Shown here: piece by piece, positions 46,201-56,904 of the stretch | How positions within the stretch are numbered: the first letter of the stretch is position 1 | Layout of the letters: each line of letters begins with the position of its first letter | Position numbers and translations under genes: made by a program | Notes under the pieces: generated by a model | Seen by the model: the letters and a program-made list of their open reading frames with translations, nothing else | The model's database searches: none | What the model was told of the DNA's origin: nothing | Assembly: GCF_023078275.1 (NCBI RefSeq) | Contig: NC_062987.1 | Span: forward strand, 19,019,772-19,083,771 | Reading direction: 5' to 3' | Source: Leguminivora glycinivorella | Lineage: Eukaryota; Arthropoda; Insecta; Lepidoptera; Tortricidae | DNA: 64,000 nt

Positions 46201-49200
46201 TAATAAATTAGAATTAGAACTGAAACTCCACTGAAACAAATGAAACGCGGTAATTAGAATTCGCCCTTACGTCTTGAGAATGACCGAGGACATAAGAAAT
46301 TTTAATTAGATTAGGTACTTTTACCTAGAATTTAAATTTAAATTTTATCTATAATACAATAGTTCGGTTCGTAATGTATCGTTGACGCTTACTTTTTGAC
46401 CCCCGACGCAAAAACGAACGGATGTTTTAAGTTTGACGTGTCTGTCTGTTTGTCTGTTTGTTTGTCTGTCTGTCTGTCTGTAGCTCCCGAACGGATGTAC
46501 CGATTAGACGTGTGCGCCGCGCCGGCGCGCCGCCGCCGCCGGCGATTTTGGCCACGCCGCCGCCGCCGATTATTAATCGGCGTGAAATCGGCGTGACCTT
46601 GGTGGTTAATAAACTGCTCAGACTTAGTATTTGATTAAATTTTTGGACTTATATATACTTTACTTTTATTAAAATATTATATATTCAGCACTAAGAAAGA
46701 TTAGGAACCTTAATGTGAAGTTATAATGGCATGCGAAAACCGGATATGCGGGGAGATCTGTGGTAGTGACAACGTTGACCTAGCATACGACTTGACACAA
46801 TGGTTTTCAGCGTCTACGAGAAAACCACACGTGGAGAGCCAAGAACTTTCCCTGTTGGATCTTCTGTTATCGTTTCATCTGGATGACTACCATATTGTAA
46901 TCCATTCAAGGTTGCATGGCTCCTTGAAATATTGTCCGTTCTAAAATGCCTACGTGCCCACCGCGTCGGGAAATTGCTTATAGCCGTGTGTAAGACTGTA
47001 AATCGGCAGATTGAAATAGGAAGCGATTGTTTTTTGCGTCTTACTCTTAGAAGTATACTACCCAGGTAACCCAGGTTTGCTTCACTTCGCATAATCCTAA
47101 TTTTGTTCTGCAGGAAATGAAGCTTTTCATTCCATTCTCTGTGGTTTCAAGTACCAAACTTCATTTTGATCCTAATTTGAGTGGCCTAATATGTGTCCCA
47201 CTGCTGAGAAAACGCCTCCTCTTCTTTCCCCCACTCATCACGATTTGATGCCCGCTCCCGCCAGTCATTGTATCTATTTTTTTCATCTACCTCTGCCCCG
47301 GCTAAGCTGCGGTAACCATTCAGTTGCTACTTTGGCCCACCAATCCAGGTGCATTCGGCAAACATGTCCTGCACGTATCATATAGCACATGGAAAATTAT
47401 TCAGTGATCCAAGAAGAAAAAAACAGAACCACTGTCTGCGTCCAACTCAAATTGCCGAGAGCTATATGCCGGATGTTCGTTTCCAGCATAGTTCAGCATG
47501 TAAAGCTCTTTTTTCCTCGACAGTGATAACGATGGAATTCTTGTAATTGTGCTGAAGTTGTATGCTTCTGAGAGGTCATCAATATCAAAGACCTCTTTTT
47601 CAACGTAGACCCAACCTCATAATAAAAAATTAGCTTTGGCTTTGATATACGTAGCTGCAGCCTACGATCGCGATTGGCACCAAGTTCTTGTTTCGAAGCT
47701 TCCATCATAAGAGATTGTTCGAATGGTTCTGCAGCTTTCTCGCAAATACAAGCATAAAGGTGGAAATTAAACGTTTGGTTCAGACTACATTCATGCTGGA
47801 TTACTTAGGGTTAGGTTAGGGTTATAATATATAATAATATCGTTCAGTAGCAGTAGAAGTAGTTAAGTGTAGTAGTAACATTCTGCAAATCAAATAGTCG
47901 CTGTTATGTTGATGATATGAATCTTCTTACAGCGCCAATGGAAAACTTAAGTGAGAGACCCAATTTACAAGTTTCCCATTATCATCACTAAGCTCATCAT
48001 AATGAAAGAGTTGCTTGTAGATTCATGAACATTTAAAGGAGGAATCCTTAAATGCAAGCCAACATTGATCAAAAAAGGTTTTGTGCCAGCAAAGGATAAT
48101 TATTAGCGTATACCTACTCGAAAGTATTTTTTCCTATTCCGTGTTCATTTCCATGTGTTATTTAACTCATAGTTTATATAAAATTATACGTAGTACACCT
48201 GTATTGATCAATATTTCAAGAATAATAACAAACAAATGATTTTTATATAAGAAACATAAAATCACGGTCACGCCGATTTCACGCCGAAAATACGCCGCCG
48301 CCGCCGATTTTTTGGCAAACGCCGCCGCCGATCGTTTTATGATCGGCGCACACGTCTAGTACCGATTTACATTTAGTTTTTCTTATTTAGCCATGTTTGA
48401 TGGAAATCGGTCCATTATGTCGGGGTTTTTTCAAAATTTTGCGGTTAGGTTATTTAAAACGTCGATAACGTAAATTTTAGGAGAGGGAAAATCTATGTAA
48501 TTTTTGGTTCTAGTTATTTGGGGGTTCTGTTTATTTTCTCCATGCGATGTATACCATTTTCTGTGACGTTTATGATATTGAATAACGTATTTAAAAACGC
48601 CAAAATAGTTATTTGTTATACAAGAGTGCAAAGTTGTATTTTAACGCCGAGTGTGGAATTGAAAAACGAGTAAGCGAAAGGATTCTGTAATTGGACCACG
48701 AGCGAATCGAGTGGTTCGAGACTAGAATCCTGAGCTTGCGAGTTTTTCAACACACGAGAAGTAAAATACATTTACACTCGTGTGTAACACAAAACTTTTC
48801 CCCTCACTGTAGCGAGGAAAGTACAACGCAAAAAACGCCTTTATCACTGCTTCCAGTAGTTCCATAGGTGGTAAAACATCTTCATCACTAGATTAACCCA
48901 CTTTTATCAATTTTAAAGCAGAAGATTTGCCTCTATTCAAGGTCAAATTACTTTACCCACTAGTGGATAAAATGCGTTTTTACCCGCTGGTATTAAAGGA
49001 CAAAACACGTGTTTCCGAGCTAGTGAGGGGAAAAGTCAATTATCGTAGAGGCTCCATTTTAAATCGATCGTTGCATCAATATCGTTATAACATTTTTAGA
49101 AAATGTCGACATCAAAAAAAAAGCCTCATTAAATTGTATGCAAAATGATAAGATGATCGTCAAAACCAAAACATATTTTCAAATCAGAATCGGAGTCAGT

Positions 49201-49386
49201 TGTCACGATATTTTTAACACGGATTGAAATATAATTATAGTATTTTGAAATGTGGCAAAAAATATACATATGAGATCCATCGAAAGTATCGAAACAGTTG
49301 AATAATTCAAAGTTTCATTCAATAAAGTTTCTTACTGCATTTAAGATGGCCAGGGCAAGGCAGACGTCCTCAACGCGGATCTTCAT
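43150..49386 (-). CDS. Gene e: tetraspan membrane protein, five coding exons
   Basis: Coding exons: 49386-49336, 46047-45964, 45353-45191, 44325-44193, 43247-43150. The product is about 174 residues. It starts MKIRVEDVCLALAILNA and has four hydrophobic segments: exons 1-2 (residues ~8-38), exon 3 (~72-95), exon 4 (~102-125), and the exon 4/5 join (~130-155). It ends in a charged tail, KNHARLIES. The loop after segment 1 carries GQEIYDSSNGETYQRMF. The size and four spans recall arthropod four-pass membrane proteins of the DUF4728/pasiflora-like type, but that family call is a guess. The exon 1-2 and 4-5 joins are in phase. The exon 2-3 join meets an in-frame TAG and needs one extra base. Exon 3 ends with two spare bases while exon 4 starts in phase 0. 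Gene f's last exon is a paralogue. AATAAA at 43046-43041. Confidence 0.75.
43476..43725 (+). mobile_element. Retroposon with A-rich tail in gene e intron (first)
   Basis: Flanked on both sides by GGTAGGACCTGCCTT (43461-43475 and 43726-43740), a 15-bp target-site duplication, and ends in an A-rich tail. Contains GAGTCGGGTTCGAGTCTGG and GGAGTCCCACATAACC. Confidence 0.8.
43741..44070 (+). mobile_element. Retroposon with A-rich tail in gene e intron (second)
   Basis: Bounded by the same 15-bp repeat (43726-43740 and 44071-44085). The 3' part (GGAGTCCCACATAACCAC, GGTATGGTAAAGCATTTTCC, A-rich end) is homologous to the first element; the 5' part differs. Short overlapping frames here are not genes. 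Confidence 0.75.
44193..44325 (-). CDS. Gene e, fourth coding exon
   Basis: Acceptor CTATTTCCAG. Phase-0 frame RQPGQVKAYFIYGVIITAM, AAHFTAAILFDG, DLMTGLLSLLGC, ending with one base at the donor GTAAGT. That base completes a valine codon with exon 5. Reading on past the donor gives a spurious tail. Confidence 0.75.
44503..44762 (+). mobile_element. SINE (family 1) in gene e intron
   Basis: GACGACCGGACTGGC start, GGTTCGAATCCCGG, TGTGTGATGAGGACAGAT, TTAGCACCCATAGTACAAG, and a TTTATTTATTTAA tail. 44763-45175 shows no further gene; GACTACTGGGCAAAGGCC there is repeat-like. Confidence 0.9.
45191..45353 (-). CDS. Gene e, third coding exon
   Basis: Acceptor GGTGCAG; an alternative AG six bases upstream (45359) keeps phase and would add two residues. 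Frame begins with two bases, then QEIYDSSNGETYQRMF, VSDETIFNTFF, AVLVMGSLIALYLLCF, SAMEYP, and ends at donor GTAAGT with two bases left over. Confidence 0.7.
45376..45503. mobile_element. MITE in gene e intron
   Basis: CTGGGTAAAGGGATC at the left and GGTCCCTTTACCCAG at the right, with GATGGCGCTTATGGCG facing CGTAAGCGCCACCGAT inside. Confidence 0.85.
45735..45915 (+). pseudogene. LINE (RTE-type) C-terminal fragment with ATG-repeat tail
   Basis: Frame reads GRPLTRWTDDLVKVAG, then RWMRVAQDRSLWQSLG, EAYVQQWTSFS and a stop, followed by a GATGATGAT microsatellite (about 45892-45915). This is the standard RTE 3' end. A stop upstream (before GRPL) and truncation make it dead. It sits in the third intron-sized gap of gene e. 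Confidence 0.85.
45964..46047 (-). CDS. Gene e, second coding exon
   Basis: Acceptor TTATTTTCAG. Frame ITTGLALLGSIVLMFIFIAG, then VLSDTKY and TAG directly at the donor GTCAGT. The hydrophobic content agrees with exon 1. The terminal TAG is read here as the visible result of a missing base or a changed splice site. Confidence 0.65.
   Translation of the reverse strand: MTTGLALLGSIVLMFIFIAGVLSDTKY
46396..46504 (+). repeat. CCCGACGCAAAAAC repeat, left half split by a hAT-like element
   Basis: Same order as 9028-9300 up to CCCGAACGGATGTACCGAT. The continuation (TTTACATTTAG) resumes at 48367, to about 48480, after the insertion. Confidence 0.85.
46505..48358. mobile_element. hAT-like DNA transposon, 1,854 bp, with 8-bp target duplication
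   Basis: The inverted ends TAGACGTGTGCGCC and GGCGCACACGTCTA are flanked by the direct 8-mer GTACCGAT (46497-46504 and 48359-48366). Eight-base duplications are the hallmark of hAT-superfamily insertion. Subterminal GCCGCCGCCG-rich blocks flank both ends. Interior frames are short (at most about 90 codons), and I recognise no transposase motif, so it is non-autonomous or decayed. It interrupts an older dispersed repeat inside the first intron of gene e. Confidence 0.8.
48615..49040 (-). repeat. Inverted third copy of the 311-731 repeat
   Basis: Reverse complement order: TTATACAAGAGTGCAAAGTTG first, CCGAGCTAGTGAGGGGAAAAG last. Diverged by roughly the same amount as the tandem pair from each other. 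Confidence 0.75.
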
Positions 49387-49393
49387 TTTAGTC
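49336..49393 (-). CDS. Gene e, first coding exon
   Basis: Acceptor TTTTCAG, seven untranslated bases, then ATG and 17 codons ending LALAILNA at the donor GTAAGA, phase 0. It joins in frame to exon 2, giving an uninterrupted first membrane span. Confidence 0.75.
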
Positions 49394-49439
49394 CTGAAAA
49401 TATACAAATTTGATTTTATTATTAAGTAAACCTATTTGA

Positions 49440-49705
49440 TTTTATTATTAAGTGCCTGTGTGGTGACGGGTTAAGAATTTCACCACCCCCTTTCTTCCCG
49501 TGGGTATCGTAGAAGGCGACTAGGGGATATGGGTTAAATTGTGGTGTAGCGAGAGGCTGGCAACCTGTCACTGCAATGTCACAGTTTCGTTTTCTTTTAA
49601 CCACTTATTTGCCAAGAGTGGCCCTGAAGCTTTAGTAGTTTCATGTGCTCTGCCTACCCCTTTATGGGATACAGGCGTGATTGTATGTATGTATGTATGT
49701 ATTAA
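49440..49705 (-). mobile_element. SINE (family 2) body, minus strand, with GTAT run
   Basis: GCGAGAGGCTGGCAACCTG, GTTTCATGTGCTCTGCC and CCCGTGGGTATCGTAGAAG are complements of the body at 21600-21790. A GTAT microsatellite follows at 49682-49702. Confidence 0.7.
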
Positions 49706-50068
49706 GTAAACCTTGTATTAATATGTGTCTATGCCTAAGTGTGTCTACATCACAGATTTTTTTAAATTATGAATGGGCTTACTCTTGACCACAGACCAGC
49801 GAAAGGCAAAGGCGTGGCTTACGATGGAGTGAGCTCGCCCAGAAGATGTCTGTTCACCCTTGATTTGACGATGAGATTTTTGCCAAAGGGCTGAATTTAG
49901 GACAAAAAATTCAAAAGAAAACCAATTTGACATATTTAAAAGGATTGACAATTCAAACTACCATGGCGCCATCTAAAACATATACCACAACATATACCTG
50001 GCTACCCCATTCATTGTAGGGGCAATTTCAGAATTTAGGACACCCCAATTAGCGTAAGTTGTTAACAA

Positions 50069-50247
50069 AAATTAACTCACTGTCAGTTTTGTGACGACAA
50101 TTAAGCATGAAATTTCAATAAAAATATTGTTTTTGTGTTAGTTACATAAACTTTAAGCGACAATCTACATCCAGAATGTCAAAAAAGTAAATTTTTCGAC
50201 ATATTTTATGCTTAATTGTCTTCACAAAACTGACAGCGAGTTAATTA
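50069..50247. mobile_element. MITE
   Basis: AATTAACTCACTGTCAGTTT on the left, with its complement ending GAGTTAATT on the right; arms of about 38 bp. 49706-50068 holds nothing recognisable. Confidence 0.85.
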
Positions 50248-50482
50248 GAGAGTAAGTAGATAGCAATTAACAAGCAATTCGTGATAGGCCCTCTCTATCT
50301 AATGATACGTATTGTACGCAAATATATTCCTTATCGCGACATGACACATATGTCAGAGGTGTTGGACTACGTTAACAATCTGGCACAACAGAACTGATAA
50401 TTAACCGTTACTACGTTACCTATTTAACATGTTGTGATTGAAACGAACGCTGTCATGTTTACAAGTGCAATCATTTTATTTA

Positions 50483-50615
50483 TCAGCGGTCCGATTTTTG
50501 AGTCTCACGCGTTCGAATTCTGAAAATTGTCACTGAAAATAATAAGCAAATCACCGTTTTCAACCGGTATTTTAGTGACAAAATCCCGTATGCGAGATTA
50601 AAAAATCGCCCTCCT
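50483..50615 (+). repeat. Dispersed repeat, second copy of the 24370 type
   Basis: TTTTTGAGTCTCACGCGTTC, CACCGTTTTCAACCGGTA and AGATTAAAAAATCGCCC. It extends further than the copy at 24370. Confidence 0.75.
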
Positions 50616-50832
50616 GTTCAGGATAAAATGTTACAAAATTGGAAATATTGGCCGTCTCTATCGCACTATTCGTATGTGCGATAGGGACGATCTTATGTTT
50701 TCTCATTTATCGCGCAACCATGATTGCATGGGGGTCTAGCCAGTATGATAAATTGCAGAGAACGTAACAAAAAACTAAATAATATACGAAACGAGTAGTA
50801 CCGTAATGTGGAAAGGCTATAAATATAAATAT

Positions 50833-51074
50833 TGGTGGACACCTTACACAGATCAACCTAGCCCCAAACTAAAAAAAAATTGTACTACGGATGCTAGACG
50901 ACGATATATGTACATACTTAAATACTGCTTGACTATGGGTGCTACTTATACGTACATAGAAAACATCCATGACTTCCCATCCCTTACTGGGAATCGAACC
51001 CAGGGCCGCGTCTTAGCAGGCAGGGTTGGTACTAATATGTATTCTGTGCTACCGACTAGGTCAGACTGGTCATC
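50833..51074 (-). mobile_element. SINE (family 1), minus strand
   Basis: Reverse complement of the full SINE: tail block ACACAGATCAACCTAGCCCC first, CATCCATGACTT, then GGGAATCGAACCCAGG and the head ending CAGACTGGTCATC. Confidence 0.85.
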
Positions 51075-51305
51075 AAATATGATTTTCTTTCAAATATTTT
51101 CATTTATAAATTTAAAAGAAATGACGATCAGTATGTCCTGCCGAATGAAACGCAGTCTGGCTTAGTCGATATTCCAAAATAATTTCAATACGCATTCTAT
51201 TGAATGTCTCTTTTGTATATATAAAACTTTACGCTTTAGTTTCGAATATATTTTTTTAAAACCTATTATAAGACCTAGCTATTAACAAACTAAAAATATA
51301 CTTAC

Positions 51306-51347
51306 AGTTTGTATGTGACAATTTTCCTTTATTTATCACGATTCACT
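51306..51347 (-). promoter_or_regulatory. Likely non-coding leader exon and start site of gene e
   Basis: On the minus strand TATTTATA (51390-51383) is followed about 36 bases later by the initiator-like TCAGT (51349-51345), then a short leader ending ACAAACT at a strong donor GTAAGT. No ATG-led frame fits, so it is probably 5' untranslated and would splice to 49393. The TATA-like motif also reads TATAAATA on the plus strand, upstream of a 38-codon frame (51428-51544) that I do not credit. Confidence 0.4.
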
Positions 51348-51667
51348 GACACGCGTAGGGACAACGCCAGAGTGGCGACTGGTATAAATAGCTCGCGACT
51401 GCACTGCATCTGCGTCCAGTGATAAAAATGGGAGTACCCAATACACAGACTACACAAACAGACACCGCATCATCAAAGGGGATTGAGTATAATGAGACTA
51501 TAGCATCGATGAATGTATATTATATAAGTGTTAAATTAAAATGATAAATACCCATTAACTGTTAATTATAACTTTAATATTCTATTTTTTAAATGATAAT
51601 TATTTATTTTTTAAACATTGTGTATAATATATACCTGTAAAACATGTTTTTTACCAATAAAGATCTG

Positions 51668-51810
51668 TATTCTGCCGGCGTATCATGCTTCCAATTTTAT
51701 CACTTATCCACATCTGTCACTCTCAAACTGATATGCTTGCCGAAGCGTGACGGATGCTTTATCCACGTGGATAAGTGATAAAATTGGAAGCATAATACGC
51801 CGGCAGTATT
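51668..51810. mobile_element. MITE
   Basis: CTGCCGGCGTATCATGCTTC on the left and GAAGCATAATACGCCGGCAG on the right; arms of about 45 bp with two differences. Confidence 0.9.
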
Positions 51811-51954
51811 ATGTATAGAGAATTACTGTGTAAGTAAAATAAGTCCACATGTAGTGCGGTTATGTTTTTCCATCGTATTTTCATGGAAACACACTAGCGT
51901 GTCATGCTATTTCAGTAGCATCGGTACAAGAAGTATGTACATACTACTATTTTT

Positions 51955-52875
51955 AGGGTTCCGTACCTCAAAGAGGAAAAACGGAACCCTTATAGGATCA
52001 CTCGCGTGTCTGTCTGTCCCTCTGTCACAGCCGATTTCTCCGAAACTACTGGACCGATTTACTTGAAATTTGGCACACGTATGTAAACCTGTGGCCCAAA
52101 GACGGACATGTAATTTAATTAAAAGAAATTTAATCATAAGGGTCACTTTTGGGGGGTAAAATTGAAAATTAAAAATCAAAGTTATTAAAACTATATTGTG
52201 TTACATATCAAATGAAAGAGCATTTTGTCAGCATCTGAAATATATTTTTTTTATATTTTTGATTTTGGTAATTTAGAAGTAATTTAAGAAAATAAGCAAA
52301 AAATTACCATTCCCCCCCCCTTATCTCCGAAACTACTTAGCGTAAAATTTTCAAAAAAATACACGAGATAGCCCTCTCCCTATAGATTACAGGAAAACCT
52401 ATTAGAAATCTACAGTCAAGCGTAAGTCGGACTTAAGAGAAAAAACTCAGATTACGAATTTCACTCACTGCCGCTGCAAGTAGTTACTAAACGTCTTAAA
52501 ATTGTGTATGCGCGTTGGACAGGTATAAAGAAATTCATTTCTGTCTTTTTCTTTTTAGAACTTGTTCAAATTTTTTTTCATTTGTACAAAATGACTTAAG
52601 TTCCTACTAAAAAGGAGGCGCTTAAGACCGTTTATAAATTGACTGAGCAAAATTTTATTCAAATCGGTCCAAAAAAGGTGTCTGTTGACGAAAACATAGA
52701 ATTTGTGCCACCGAAAGCCCAAATCTGAAGTCCATTTTGCTCTATCTCTTATCGTTTCCGAGATATATACGAAAAGTCTTGAAAGTGCGAAACGTTAACT
52801 TTGCCATCATAGTCGTTCAGGCGCTCATGAGTTCTTTGTATGGAAAAGTCGAAAACCGACTCGCACTTGACCAAT
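51955..52875 (+). repeat. Near-complete GGGTTCCGTA-type repeat, ~0.9 kb
   Basis: Starts TTAGGGTTCCGTACC, then ACGGAACCCTTATAGG, CTGTCTGTCCCTCTG, CCCCCCCCCCTTATCTCCG, and ends CGAAAACCGACTCGCACTTG. No coding frame of note. It gives the boundaries for the shorter copies at 1436, 10968 and 57185. Confidence 0.8.
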
Positions 52876-53119
52876 GTTCATAGAACGTTGTGGTTTTTTT
52901 TTATTACCAAGAATGACTTAAGCGCCTTCGGAAGTGCAGGTGCTTAAGCCTCGTGGCGCCGTATGTACTTTTTAAAGTACATAATGGTTTCAATGGAATT
53001 TTAACTCTCATGTAAACAAATAAAATATAATTTCTTTTGTTTCTAAAATTTTTCGAATAACTGAAATTGAATTCAATCTCAAGTACAATAAGAATCAAAA
53101 TTCCCTAGCAAAAAATTTG

Positions 53120-53820
53120 TATGGTGGGCGCCACGAGGCTACGGAAATTTAAATCGATGTTATCGCATCGATCTACTGAGGGGGGCGGTGCCTACAGCAG
53201 TTGTAGTTGTATGCATACCCAGCTCACCCACACAGACGCGTCCACTGGCGCCGCACCGGTGTCCGCGTGCGCTCTCTGCAATGTCTCTGCAAATTCTATG
53301 CACAGCGCAGAATATGCAGAAACCACATGGTGGTCTGTGGCAGAAACTCAATAGACATTTTTAGGGTTTTTAAAATAAGTACCTGTACGTGAAGTAACAT
53401 GGTAAATTAAAAATTATCATTAGATACTTATTTGCGGAGGTGTAAATAATTTCCTTCGTTTTGCCATATATCAATAATTACCTATCTATATTAAATTCAT
53501 TAATCCGTATACATTACATTTTTACAATTAAGTGTATGAATTATACTTTTTATCGTACGGTCACCTACATAAATATCTATACATCTGTATTCATTGAATT
53601 TTGAACCTTCTTCTTCAGTAATAAGTTTCGATATGTAAAGAAATTGAAGGACGATACACAGGCGGGCGGAGACACCGCGCGCCGCTGCGGGCGGGGTGGG
53701 AGGGAGGAGGGGTGTCGATGGACGATGTCACGCGGGATTCGCCGCGCGAACTCATCATTCGCGCGGTCGGCTCCCTTCGCTGCCTGCACACGTTCGCTGC
53801 TCTCGTACGATTTGATATTA
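53120..53820. other. GC-rich patches without recognisable gene
   Basis: 53155-53345 and 53650-53820 are GC-rich with short overlapping frames on both strands and no splice or domain signals. The block CATTCGCGCGGTCGGCTC (about 53756) and TCGTACGATTTGATATTA recur in altered form at 55497-55550, on the far side of the TIR element. Confidence 0.4.
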
Positions 53821-53821
53821 T

Positions 53822-55450
53822 ACAGGGTGCCCGGTAATTAATGGACAACCTTTTAACCACCAAGAGGGCACCTTATACTGGTCCAGAAAATCGACTTTAC
53901 GGTTTAGGAAAAGTCGCCTGATTTTCGAGATTTTCACACGTTTTAAAATTTCAATGGATATTAATGGACAACCTTTTAACCACCAAGAGGACACCTTATA
54001 CTGGTTCAGAAAATCGACTTTAAGGTTTAGTAAGAGTCGCCTGGTTTTCGAGATTTTCACACTTTAATGAATATTAATGGATACTATATATATGTCGGCA
54101 ACCCGAACCCTCCTTGGAACTTGTACACTCCTTTTTGCTGTGTACTTACTTAACACAGCAAAAGGGAATGTACAAGTTTCTAATGGGTGGCAACGCGCAT
54201 GTGACACTGTTTGAGTTGCAGGCGTCCATAGGTTATGGTGACCGCTTTCCATCAGGCGGACCGTATACTTGTTTGCCACCGGCGTAGTATAAACTATATA
54301 TATGTACTAAATGGGTACTATATATGAGGAGTGTCTTTTCAAAAGGGCTTATTTCCACTTTGACCTTTTTTTGGGAAATCGAGAAAAACATAATTCCACG
54401 GTATTGATTTTGAAATTAATATTTAATTTGCAAAATTGTAATATGTATTGTAAGTTAACGTTAATGCTATGATTACATCAAACGTAACATGTGTACCTAA
54501 ATAAATATTTAATTACCATATGTTTTTGAGAATTAAGCACTTTTGATGCGAACTTTTGGGAATTAAGCCCTTTTGTTGTGGCCTCGTAGCGTAAACGTTA
54601 TTATTTTAAAATAGTTTTATTTAATTTTTGGATTTTGTATTAAATTAGTTGATATCAATGTTGTTGTACTACATAGGTACATTGGTTTATCCACATAAAT
54701 AATCATTACACATTTTTCAAAATGTGTTCTAAACTTTGATGTTACTCTTTTTTTTAAAGATCAGGGACGAGACTTTTCGAGCTTTAATCTCAAAACAACA
54801 CGTAATTTTCTATACTAAAAAAAACTGCATTCATAGTTTAAAAAAAAGAAAAAATGGAAATAAGCCCTATTGAAAAGACACTCCTCATATATGTATATTA
54901 TATATTTTAGTTAGTTTATGTATGTATATGGTTGTATTTATATATGTATGTATATTGATGATGCATAATAGTATTTAGATAGTGACTTATATCTATTTAA
55001 ATTTCTGTTTTATTTTCCGCACCAATTGTAAGTTTCTGTTTGGTCCAATGGTTGACTGGTAGAGAATGCCTTAAGGCATTAAGTTCGCCATTTGTACTTT
55101 ATGTTGTGCAATAAAGGTTAAATAAATAAAATAAATAATGGACAACCTTTTGACCACTAAGAGGGCACCTTATACAACATACATACAACAACATACAATC
55201 ACGCCTGTATCCCATAAAGGGGTAGGCAGCGCACATGCAACTACTAAAGCTTCAGGGCCACTCTTGGTAAATAAGCCTGGCCTGTGTGGTGACGGGTTAA
55301 GAATTTCACACCCCTTTCTACTACCTAAAATTTTAAAAAGTGTGAAAATCTCGAAAACCAGGCGACTTTTACTAAACCTTAATGTCGATTTTCTGTAAGG
55401 TGCCCTCTTGGTGGTTAAAAGGTTGTCCATTAATTACCGGGCAGGGGCAC
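53822..55450. mobile_element. Long-TIR DNA element, host of a nested element
   Basis: GCCCGGTAATTAATGGACAA at 53829 faces its complement ending at about 55442. Arms of 50 bp or more include ACCACCAAGAGGGCACC. Additional partial arm copies lie at 53955-54060 and 55137-55180, and related CGAGATTTTCACAC blocks on both sides. No transposase is recognised. A SINE-body fragment (55190-55320) and the element 54321-54892 lie inside. Confidence 0.7.
54321..54892. mobile_element. DNA element nested in 53822-55450
   Basis: TATATGAGGAGTGTCTTTTC with AAGGGCTTATTTCC on the left, complement on the right (GGAAATAAGCCC, GAAAAGACACTCCTCATATA). The AT-rich interior has no open frame of note. Confidence 0.85.
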
Positions 55451-55848
55451 CCGATATATTTGTCAAGCGATTTCTGTCGTAAGAAAGCGCGACTCATTCG
55501 CGCAGTCGGCTCACGTCTCTCGTTGTCGTACAATTTGACATTATTCAGCTACCTTTTATCGCTTGGCTTTAGTTCGCATATACAAGAGTACCTATAGGTA
55601 CTACAAGGTCCAAGGCAAAATACAACAATAGATAATGTATTTACTAAATAATACGAGTATTTATTTAGTAATTTCCCGCTAGAAACTTGCGTTATACTAC
55701 TTGTACTATTATATATTCTGTGGTTATACATGTATATTTTTTCAGCTACCATAACCAAATTTGGATTAGATTAAAAAAATCTTTAAGTAAAACTTAGAAC
55801 CTTTCAGATTGTTTTACTCACCCTTTCTGATGTTGACCATACTTACTT

Positions 55849-55989
55849 ACCCCGTTATTCATAAACGTACACTAAAGTTATCAAGTCGATAAATTTCGTT
55901 TGTCCCTTTCCGACGTATTGGTGTGATAGAAAGGGACAAACGAACTTTATCGGCTGGATACTTTAGTGTACGTTTATGAATAAGGGTGT
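55849..55989. mobile_element. MITE
   Basis: TTATTCATAAACGTACACTA and its complement, plus an inner pair CGTTTGTCCCTTTC / GAAAGGGACAAACG. 56000-56900 has a GC-rich minus-strand frame (56378-56563) but no splice or domain support. Confidence 0.9.
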
Positions 55990-56904
55990 TAAAATTTATA
56001 GCTACGAAATTTTACATAAAACACCTACTTTAAAATAAAATAAAAAATGTTGAATTTGGTTAACATTATAAAAGACCTCAAGCAAGCTGTGCTAATTAGT
56101 TCGCGAATTCGTCGAGAGGTGGCGCTAAACACAATTATGCTCATTAGAGAACCTATACTTCTAGCCTAGCCCAGTCTTTTTATTGTATAAGATCCAATGT
56201 ACTACATGAAAGCAAATAAATTACTTGATATGTACATACTACATACTGACGTGGATTGAAGTTGCATTACAAAGACGAACGTTTCCGGAAAAATATGAAG
56301 GAAAACGATTATGCATCTGTACTGTACTCACAGTGCATCTTAGACTGCCATATTTTCACACACGATTAAGAGCGCTTTCAAAAAATCTGCTTGCTCGAAT
56401 TTCGACGCCGGCGGCGCGTGCGTGCGCCTGTGTGCAGACGCACACTATAACCAGAAGCATAACGATTGTAGCCTGCGGTACAGACATAGCGTGCGATCCT
56501 CTTCGAACCAACCTTACGTGCGGCTAGAGCGAAAGGGATAGCATTCATGGTCGGTACCGCCACGCCGTCAGTAGCGTTGCGGACTAACCATTATTGATAC
56601 TTGCGTAAGAACACCACCATATATATTACATATTTGCATACATGATTTCGTGCATAAATACTTGACCTTTTAGTTTAATTATTAAACTTATCACAGTTTT
56701 TTTTATTAAAACGTGTGTAGCCTTGGAAGAAATAAATTAAAAAACTTTTATAATATAATAAATTGTGTATATAATATTGTCTTCTGTCACCGCGATAGTT
56801 AGTCATGAAATAAATTTATGGAATCAGATTATATCGCGTATAATGAATATAATCCGTTTTCTTAGTTTTATTTCATTTTGTATATGATATGTTTTCTAGG
56901 TTCT

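Noticed and set aside
56378..56563. 61-codon minus-strand ORF, Arg-rich
   Set aside because: No splice signals, promoter or recognisable domain; part of it resembles a second tract at 59060, suggesting a repeat.
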